In this document: in pieces, positions 42,292-47,349 of the stretch
Numbering within the stretch: position 1 is the first letter of the stretch
Layout: the number at the start of each line of letters is the position of its first letter
From: Desulfocapsa sp.
GTDB lineage: Bacteria > Desulfobacterota > Desulfobulbia > Desulfobulbales > Desulfocapsaceae
Direction: 5' to 3'
Length of the DNA stretch: 47,349 nucleotides
NCBI GenBank assembly: GCA_016765495.1
Contig: JAESPV010000092.1
Coordinates: 1-47,349 of the forward strand
Program-made: the position numbers and the translations under genes
The notes under the pieces: generated by a model
Told to the model about the DNA's origin: nothing
Seen by the model: the letters and a program-made list of their open reading frames with translations, nothing else
The model's database searches: none

Positions 42292-43515
42292 TTATCTTGT
42301 GTCGTTGAATTGTTTCGAAACTGATTTCTGCACGTGAACTTTGTCTTCCTGGTCAATTTTCCATGATGAAAGTAATTGAACATGACACAATTCTTCCAAC
42401 GCAATTCGTAATTTGCGGCGAAAATCTGCTAAACGGCCACAACTTGAGCCACACAAAGTCTTCAACGTAAGTACTTTCATAGGATAAGGAGAACGGTGGC
42501 TTGCATAGAATCCATGCAGCCATTTAGCCAGGTCAGTTTTCAGGCAGGTGCGTTGTTGCCATTGCAGTTGAGTCCATCCCGCATCAAACAATTTTGCTAA
42601 CTTGGGGTTGACTTTCAAGAAGTATGTCTGATCATGGGTATTACAATAAAACTCATCAATTAATGAGCCTGCATATACGTATTCGATTATTTCGTAAGTG
42701 TATTTTATTTCGAGCTTGATTTCGACTGCAGTGCCTGTTAGACGCCTAAAGCAATCTTTCAGCCATTCCCTACCAGACTTTCCTGCTTTTCTGTAAATTC
42801 CATGAAGAAAGCCTTTTACTGTAAATTGCACATAACCTTCCGATGACTTATTTGTGGCCACAAGGTGTAAAGCGTGAGCTAGAACATCAAAGTCTCCCTG
42901 ATCCAGCTGCCAACCTGTATAACGAATTTCCAGACCTTTGACGGATGAAATCAATTCACCTTTTAATGCCCTTCTCTGACCACGTTGAATAATGCCAAAT
43001 AGAGCAGATCTAAGACAGATATTTGGAATTCCACGTGTTTGTTCCGGCCACTGAGGAAGCTTAGGATTATCGTTTAAAGCAATTATTTTTTTTTGGAAAT
43101 TTGGATCGAGTCCTTTGAGTCCACGTAAAAAACTATCATCACCCATAACTGAAACCGACCACCAAAAACAAATATCAGTGGACTTTCTTTTACGTCCTGA
43201 AGTCCTGACGCTTTCCTTTGCCTTTACTGACTCATCCAGGAAACGATCCAAATCAAGTTTACGAAACAGCAGTTTTCCTTTTTGTTGTCCAGAAGGTCTT
43301 GAAAACGGAATCACACGTTGCTCAACCGCCAACCATCTAAAATGATGGGATGAAAATCCGACATATTCTGCAGCTTTTTTCAGGGTTAATATTTCAGGCA
43401 CAGACCTCTCATTTTGGGCAAGAAGGCGTAAAATTTCCTTTTGATTCTTCTCTATTGCTGCCAGCCTGTCTTCAATTCCCACGGCTATCACTATCGGAAT
43501 AAACGAAGTTTTCAA
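42292..43515 (-). CDS. TrfA-like plasmid replication initiator with an N-terminal helix-turn-helix
   Basis: The C-terminal part (about 160-400) resembles TrfA of broad-host-range plasmids: RSALFGIIQRGQRRALKGE, LEIRYTGWQLDQGDFDVLAHALHLA-like helix and KSGREWLKDCFRRLTGTAVEI. The N-terminal part has an excisionase/MerR-like helix-turn-helix (LTLKKAAEYVGFSSHHFRWL, about 44-63) not typical of TrfA. The start is uncertain: 43515 is a TTG, and GTG codons lie at 43489-43491 and 43480-43482. All would overlap or adjoin the upstream Xre gene, from which it may be translated by coupling. It should bind the iterons just downstream. Confidence 0.8.
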   Translation of the reverse strand: MKTSFIPIVIAVGIEDRLAAIEKNQKEILRLLAQNERSVPEILTLKKAAEYVGFSSHHFRWLAVEQRVIPFSRPSGQQKGKLLFRKLDLDRFLDESVKAKESVRTSGRKRKSTDICFWWSVSVMGDDSFLRGLKGLDPNFQKKIIALNDNPKLPQWPEQTRGIPNICLRSALFGIIQRGQRRALKGELISSVKGLEIRYTGWQLDQGDFDVLAHALHLVATNKSSEGYVQFTVKGFLHGIYRKAGKSGREWLKDCFRRLTGTAVEIKLEIKYTYEIIEYVYAGSLIDEFYCNTHDQTYFLKVNPKLAKLFDAGWTQLQWQQRTCLKTDLAKWLHGFYASHRSPYPMKVLTLKTLCGSSCGRLADFRRKLRIALEELCHVQLLSSWKIDQEDKVHVQKSVSKQFNDTR

Positions 43516-43708
43516 CTGCTTGCCTAATTTCCCATGATTTTCCCCACACCCAAACCACTCTGCTGATACCAGTCACCTCTTCAAACTGTTCCGCCACACG
43601 AGGAGGACATGACTTTCTTCCTCTGATAATATGACTGAGAAAATCCGGCATTATTAGAGCTCGCCGTGCTATTTCTTTTTGAGTAATTCTCTTCTTGTAT
43701 ATCTTCAT
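43472..43708 (-). CDS. Small Xre/Cro-type DNA-binding protein
   Basis: The 78-residue product has a helix-turn-helix: TQKEIARRALIMPDFLSHIIRGRKSCPPRVAEQFEEVTG (first helix about 9-17, recognition helix about 20-30). The following region has no known motif. It overlaps the initiator gene and is divergent from a second Xre protein, so it probably controls the replication region. Confidence 0.7.
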   Translation of the reverse strand: MKIYKKRITQKEIARRALIMPDFLSHIIRGRKSCPPRVAEQFEEVTGISRVVWVWGKSWEIRQAVENFVYSDSDSRGN

Positions 43709-43817
43709 GCTCTATTTAGTGTCAGATAATGACCATTAAGTCAAACTAAAAAATACCAATATGACTATATTTTGCTTTTTTCTTCCATTTCTAGATCTAT
43801 TGATCTATTATAGACCT
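43709..43817. promoter_or_regulatory. Divergent promoter/operator region between two Xre genes
   Basis: GTCA and TGAC half-sites recur (GTCAGATAATGAC at 43721-43733, AAGTCAAAC after it, and ATGAC near 43761). Nearer the plus-strand gene, GATCTATT occurs twice in tandem (43794-43801 and 43802-43809), followed by ATAGACC. These are plausible operators for the two regulators. No exact promoter boxes are claimed. Confidence 0.4.
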
Positions 43818-44417
43818 ATGGATCAATCAGCCCCCAATCAATTTCGTACAGCACTTACCTACTTGCTCAAAAAAGAAGGCAGGGGTGCACAAACCCGACT
43901 TGCAGACACACTGAACATCGATCGCGGCTATTTAAATGCTATCGTTAGGGGGAGAAAATCAGGATCCGAAAAAAAACGTTGTGAAATTGCCGAATACTTT
44001 CAGATGCTTTACGAAGACATGCTGGCACTTGGGCGTCAACTCCTTGATGAAGGTGACTCTGCCCATGAGAGCACGGTTAACAAGGACATCTCTACACTGG
44101 AAATTTCCGACACAAGCAAACTGCCAAAAGAAATCCTTGGTAAAAACCTGCACCCGGCACATGGCAGAGGATCTGACGACATACCTGACAGAATCGTTAG
44201 GGTAATAGAAGTACTGAACTCAGGAACTGAGTACGCTGATCTGTTGGCAGGCATGATCGATGCCTTCCACGATACCGTGAGCACTAAAAAGAAAAACCTA
44301 TCTTTGGAAAAAGAGAACTCAGATTTGAAAGCAGATCTGCAAGCGACGAATCATCGTATTGCAAACTTGGAAAGCAGGCCTGAAGGTGAAAAAGAGTTAA
44401 TGCAAAAAAGTGCTTAA
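43818..44417 (+). CDS. Xre-type regulator with C-terminal coiled coil
   Basis: The predicted 199-residue protein has an N-terminal helix-turn-helix (GAQTRLADTLNIDRGYLNAI followed by VRGRKSG, about 22-50). It ends in a coiled coil (LSLEKENSDLKADLQATNHRIANLE, about 155-180) that should mediate oligomerisation. I start at the ATG at 43818 since the longer frame adds an unlikely hydrophobic stretch. No ribosome site is visible and the transcript might be leaderless. It resembles the divergent small Xre protein at the RGRKS motif. Confidence 0.75.
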   Translation: MDQSAPNQFRTALTYLLKKEGRGAQTRLADTLNIDRGYLNAIVRGRKSGSEKKRCEIAEYFQMLYEDMLALGRQLLDEGDSAHESTVNKDISTLEISDTSKLPKEILGKNLHPAHGRGSDDIPDRIVRVIEVLNSGTEYADLLAGMIDAFHDTVSTKKKNLSLEKENSDLKADLQATNHRIANLESRPEGEKELMQKSA

Positions 44418-44512
44418 CACTTTTGCCTCGTTCTCGATGGAAACGAAGTCAGGATGGGAAGGTGATTTGGGCATTCGACTTAAAAGACTCACCCTAATTG
44501 CCACGCCGACAC

Positions 44513-44542
44513 TTGACTATAGACGTTGACCATGGTTATTCT
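44513..44542 (+). promoter_or_regulatory. Possible sigma-70 promoter of the phd-vapC pair
   Basis: TTGACT at 44513-44518 and TATTCT at 44537-44542 are 18 bases apart, 33 bases upstream of the antitoxin start. Confidence 0.4.
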
Positions 44543-44574
44543 ATAAAATTATTTCATCTATTGGAGAAATGATA

Positions 44575-44832
44575 ATGATAGAAACCATCGCCATCTCGAA
44601 ATTCAAAACCACCTGCCTTGCACAGCTAGAGTCTGTATACAAAACAGGGCGACCACTCCTCATAACTCGCAGAGGTGAACCCATTGCCCAAATTCTTCCG
44701 CCGCCTGTAGCTAAAAAGAAACAAAGTTGGCTTGGAAGCTTTAGAAAATCAGGTTCGATTAAAGGAGATATTGTTTCACCAGCTACAGATATTGAACAAT
44801 GGGAGGTGCTTCACGATGAAACTTCTTCTTGA
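44575..44832 (+). CDS. Phd/YefM-type antitoxin
   Basis: This 85-residue antitoxin has the family pattern: an N-terminal DNA-binding and dimerisation part (ISKFKTTCLAQLESVYKTGRPLLITRRGEPIAQILP) and a flexible C-terminal part that would wrap the toxin. It should neutralise the following PIN protein and repress the pair. I prefer the second ATG (44575), which has GGAG eight bases before it; the first ATG at 44569 is very close to that site. It overlaps the toxin gene by 17 bases. Confidence 0.85.
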   Translation: MIETIAISKFKTTCLAQLESVYKTGRPLLITRRGEPIAQILPPPVAKKKQSWLGSFRKSGSIKGDIVSPATDIEQWEVLHDETSS

Positions 44833-45211
44833 CACTCATATCCTTTTGTGGAGTCTTCTTGAACCTGAAAAACTAGGAAAACATACTGCAGAGATTCTTG
44901 ACAACCCTGATAACGAGATTTGGTTGTCACCAATTACCATTTGGGAAATTATCGTCCTGGCAGAAAAAAGACGAATTTCGTTAAACAAAGAACCGAAGAA
45001 GTGGCTTGCGAAGGTTTTAAAACAACTTCCACTTCGAGAAGCACCATTGAACTTTCACGTCGCAATGGAGAGTCGTTATATTACTGTTAGACACTAGGAT
45101 CCGGCAGATCGTTTTTTAGCCGCCACCGCAAAGATTTACAATCTCACCTTAGTAACCGCCGACCACAACTTACTCGCTTGTCCCGATATTGAATTACTCG
45201 CAAACGACTAA
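44816..45211 (+). pseudogene. vapC: VapC-type PIN-domain toxin, interrupted by an in-frame TAG
   Basis: The frame starts MKLLLDTHILLWSLLEPEKL with the first catalytic Asp, continues through SPITIWEIIVLAEKRR with the conserved Glu, and meets TAG at 45095-45097. Beyond it the same frame reads DPADRFLAATAKIYNLTLVTADHNLL, the family's C-terminal half with two more acidic residues, to a TAA at 45209-45211. Relatives commonly have Gln before DPADRF, so a CAG to TAG change is the simplest reading. Without read-through the product lacks two of four catalytic acids and should be inactive. Confidence 0.87.
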
Positions 45212-45362
45212 AACACCCTCTCATATTTCAACTTATTCAATTTTCCAAGACAATATCCGGTGCCCTGGAAACCATATTTTTGAGATATATCATTTGAAAA
45301 ACACTTTGGAGCATCAACAAAAAATATTGGGAGTGAGATTATTATATAAGTAAAGAGGAACG

Positions 45363-45385
45363 AAGTGGAGCAAAAATGGAGCAAA
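45363..45385 (+). repeat. Island-end direct repeat, right copy
   Basis: Identical over 23 bases to 34480-34502, with two tandem TGGAGCAAA units. It lies 61 bases before attR. The frames around it are short: one reads SGAKMEQ, as at the left copy, hinting at a shared integrase tail. Confidence 0.75.
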
Positions 45386-45446
45386 TAGCATTTTTCAATT
45401 TTTTATACCTTGTCTTTACATGCAGTTAAACAACTTAACCCGACAC

Positions 45447-45501
45447 ACTTAAAATCCCTCGGTTCTAGACTGTGCGAGTTCGATTCTCGCTTCGGGCACC
45501 A
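45447..45501 (+). repeat. attR: duplicated tRNA-Leu 3' half
   Basis: This 55-base copy of the tRNA-Leu 3' half, with one T for C, ends in GGCACCA. The preceding bases do not complete a tRNA 5' half, so it is not a second gene. Confidence 0.92.
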
Positions 45502-45508
45502 TTTCTAC

Positions 45509-45549
45509 AAAAAAGGGATTCAGTCATATCAGGCTGTATCCCTTTTTTT
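45509..45549 (+). terminator. Terminator downstream of attR (probably the original tRNA-Leu terminator)
   Basis: AAAAAAGGGAT pairs with ATCCCTTTTTT, with an inner CAG/CTG pair and a T-run end. Before integration this would have stood right after the tRNA. Confidence 0.8.
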
Positions 45550-45686
45550 AGGATCATTTCACCAAGTTGTTACTAAATTCTCCCTTCTGGTTTCATTAGA
45601 CATTCATTAAGGATCAGGTATAATGAAATAAATTTTCCAATCATACTTAATCTTTTCAGCTGATTTCTAATTTATATTTTAAGTAC

Positions 45687-47225
45687 ATGCGTATAACAAT
45701 TCGGACACGTATACTTTTTATTTTTGTGGGCGTTGCGTTAATTCAAGCGCTGCTTCTTGGTGCTTTTTTCTTGCACCAACATAATAAAACCAATCGGAAT
45801 ATTGTTACTCAGCAACTGCAGGCAGCCAGCCAAAATACCAACACTCAGCTCTCCATATTTTTAAATTCTCTTCTTCAGGACCTTGAGACAGCCAGCCAGC
45901 AAGTGGAACGAATGGCTCAGAAGAATTACCAACAATACAACTTACTTAAAACACTAAAGAACAACAACAAAGCATTCTCGGCACTGAACTTTTACGATAT
46001 CAATGGTTTTATCAAAAGTTCTGTTTCAGACACAACACCTGAAAACATTCCCGACCGTTTCCTTAAAAACACTGCACTTTTCACTTTCCCCTATCAAACA
46101 GGCAAACCATATGTTTGTCAGCTCAAAATAACTGAAAACAAATTGGCATTTGGTATTAGTCAACCTATCCTTTTTTTGGATAATTCCTATATTATAGGCG
46201 TTATTTCAGCCCTTATTTCATACGATACTATTCAAAATGTTATTGATCAGATAGCTCTCCCCCCACATCTAAACATTCTTATACTAAACAGTGAAGGAAT
46301 CGTTGTTGCTCAGCACTTATCCTCGCCAGACACACCTCCACATTTATCCTTTCCCGTTGAACAGGTTTGGGATGGAGACATTGTAATTGATCACATCCAC
46401 TATGCTTCTGTTTCATCTCTCCTTGACTTTCACGGACAACAGCTCACTATAGTTTCAAACATCGATATCAAACAATCTTTAGCGCCAACTGTTCGATCAT
46501 TTATGCTGCTGATATTTATTATTCTTCTATTACTCATTCTTTCAGCATTAGTCGGATGGACCACCAACAAAAAGATCATTGAGCCACTGCAACTTCTTGC
46601 GGATACATCTTCAACAATGATTCAGGGCAAAGAAATTGATATTTTTCTCCCCCAAGATGCTGAGCTTCATGATCTGGCTGCAGCTTTAAACGATCTAAAC
46701 AATCAACTTCGTGTATCAAACTCATCACTTGAAGAAGAGGTGCGAAAGCGTCGGCGTGAGGAAAAAAGTGCAATTCTTGCTAAAATAGAAGCGGAAAAAG
46801 CAAATCAGGCCAAATCTATTTTCCTGGCCAATATGAGCCACGAAATCCGTACCCCACTTCATGGTATGATTGGGATGCTCGAAATGATGAATAATGACTC
46901 AATGACCCGGCAACAGCAACAACTCCTTTCAATGACCACAACTTCCGGTCAGCGACTACAAACTGTTGTGAATTCAATTCTCGATCTTTCGCAAATTGAA
47001 TCCGGGAAATTCCATCTTCATTCTTCGCCTTTTTCTCTTTCCGATCTGGTACTTGAAGTTGTAGAACTCATGCAGGTTCAGGTAGAAACTCACAATAAAG
47101 ATATTTCCATATATTCAGAACAGGCGGAAGATATCCCAAATACTCTCATTGGAGATAGTGGACGTATCAGACAAATCCTTATCAATCTGATAAATAACAG
47201 TATTAAATTCAGTGAAAAAGGGTAA
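45687..47225 (+). CDS. Sensor histidine kinase, truncated by an insertion
   Basis: The remaining 512 residues have a first membrane segment (about 9-29), a periplasmic sensor region (about 30-270), a second membrane segment (about 271-291), a HAMP-like linker and a HisKA domain. The phosphorylated His385 is in MSHEIRTPLHGMIGM. The ATPase domain has only its N-box (LINLINNSIKF, about 499-508) before the frame ends at GAAAAAGGGTAA; the G1/G2 ATP-lid motifs are absent. The stop appears to come from the end of an insertion sequence. The kinase would not bind ATP. Signal and response regulator are unknown. Confidence 0.85.
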   Translation: MRITIRTRILFIFVGVALIQALLLGAFFLHQHNKTNRNIVTQQLQAASQNTNTQLSIFLNSLLQDLETASQQVERMAQKNYQQYNLLKTLKNNNKAFSALNFYDINGFIKSSVSDTTPENIPDRFLKNTALFTFPYQTGKPYVCQLKITENKLAFGISQPILFLDNSYIIGVISALISYDTIQNVIDQIALPPHLNILILNSEGIVVAQHLSSPDTPPHLSFPVEQVWDGDIVIDHIHYASVSSLLDFHGQQLTIVSNIDIKQSLAPTVRSFMLLIFIILLLLILSALVGWTTNKKIIEPLQLLADTSSTMIQGKEIDIFLPQDAELHDLAAALNDLNNQLRVSNSSLEEEVRKRRREEKSAILAKIEAEKANQAKSIFLANMSHEIRTPLHGMIGMLEMMNNDSMTRQQQQLLSMTTTSGQRLQTVVNSILDLSQIESGKFHLHSSPFSLSDLVLEVVELMQVQVETHNKDISIYSEQAEDIPNTLIGDSGRIRQILINLINNSIKFSEKG

Positions 47226-47349
47226 CTATTCAGCGTAATTTCTACGCATTTCAGTTTTAATCCCTAAAATCCGGCAACTCACCTTTAAACAAAAACGCGA
47301 AGGCCATCGTTGACGGGATATCTTGTTTGCGACAAGAAGAAATATAACT
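47222..47349 (-). mobile_element. End of an insertion sequence (IS66-like, tentative)
   Basis: A boundary near GTAACTATTCAGCG (47222) interrupts the kinase. Beyond it, the minus strand carries the C-terminal part of a transposase-like frame running off the window. IS66-family ends commonly start GTAA, but the family call is tentative and the inner half is not in the window. Confidence 0.55.
47257..47349 (-). CDS. tnp: Transposase C-terminal fragment (partial, runs off window)
   Basis: Thirty codons plus a stop are visible on the minus strand, including SYISSCRKQDIPSTMAFAFL. A SYxxxCRKQ near the C-terminus is common at the end of IS66-type transposases. The 5' part is outside the window. It is too short for a firm assignment. 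Confidence 0.5.
   Translation of the reverse strand, partial: SYISSCRKQDIPSTMAFAFLFKGELPDFRD

Larger units (their letters stand above)
34312..45501. mobile_element. tRNA-Leu-integrated genomic island (decayed integrated plasmid)
   Basis: About 11.2 kb lie between two 55-bp copies of the tRNA-Leu 3' half. The content is plasmid-like and foreign to the flanking core genes: F-type traA-L-E-K-B, a TrfA-like initiator beside iterons, Xre regulators, two toxin-antitoxin pairs and an ISL3-type IS. No integrase, relaxase, traC/traD or partition genes are visible, so mobility by its own means looks lost. Several genes are broken. Boundaries are firm at the att repeats; the origin as one plasmid is inferred. 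Confidence 0.88.

Noticed and set aside
34735..45097. Host-wide reassignment of TAG as a sense codon
   Set aside because: Core genes here end properly at TAG (infB, ndk, the RluA-type synthase and the TraB/GumN gene), and no suppressor tRNA is in the window. Element-specific suppression stays open, but a changed host code does not fit.
45447..45501. Second tRNA-Leu gene
   Set aside because: Only the 3' half is present, and the preceding bases cannot form the D arm or 5' acceptor strand. It is an attachment-site duplication.

Overview
The window looks like a chromosomal segment of a Gram-negative, moderately AT-rich bacterium. My best guess is a sulfate-reducer-like member of the Desulfobulbales (Desulfobacterota). 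The guess rests on protein style, lipoprotein and outer-envelope genes, and an in-frame YbeY-PdxJ fusion; no marker gene long enough to prove it is present.

Layout. 1-130: 3' end of a 5S rRNA and its terminator, followed by a PIN-domain toxin remnant. 404-7697: envelope genes (large repeat-rich lipoprotein, a penicillin-binding protein with an oversized transpeptidase half, an MltD-type lytic transglycosylase). 7942-11942: TraB/GumN membrane protein, YhbY, a metallo-beta-lactamase-fold hydrolase, dUTPase, and an RluA-type pseudouridine synthase. 12019-22102 (minus strand): the classical transcription/translation operon rimP-nusA-ylxR-infB-rbfA-nrnA-truB-rpsO-pnp, with a possible RNase III/terminator hairpin before pnp. 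22145-30697: tRNA-Gly, ndk, tRNA-Asp, tRNA-Val and the protein-quality-control block tig-clpP-clpX-lon, ending in tRNA-Leu(TAG). 31071-34131: a DsbA-like thiol oxidoreductase, PhoH and the YbeY-PdxJ fusion, tightly packed. 34281-34366: tRNA-Leu(TAA).

From that tRNA to 45501 lies an accessory island of about 11.2 kb. It is bounded by 55-bp direct repeats of the tRNA 3' half (attL/attR, one mismatch). Inside are an ISL3-type IS, an AbiE toxin-antitoxin pair, the F-type conjugation genes traA-L-E-K-B in F-plasmid order, an OmpA-domain protein, a sigma-factor-like protein, a TrfA-like replication initiator with an iteron array, two Xre-type regulators, and a Phd/VapC pair. It looks like a plasmid that integrated at the tRNA and is now decaying. 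No integrase, relaxase or remaining T4SS genes are visible. Three genes carry a single in-frame TAG, and traB is split by a -1 frameshift at a dnaX-like slippery heptamer.

To the right of the island is a sensor histidine kinase cut off inside its ATPase domain, apparently by another insertion sequence whose transposase C-terminus runs off the window. A family of 110-165 bp imperfect palindromic intergenic repeats (three copies: about 7722, 9171 and 21485) was found by reading non-coding stretches; two copies supply the stop codon of the neighbouring gene.
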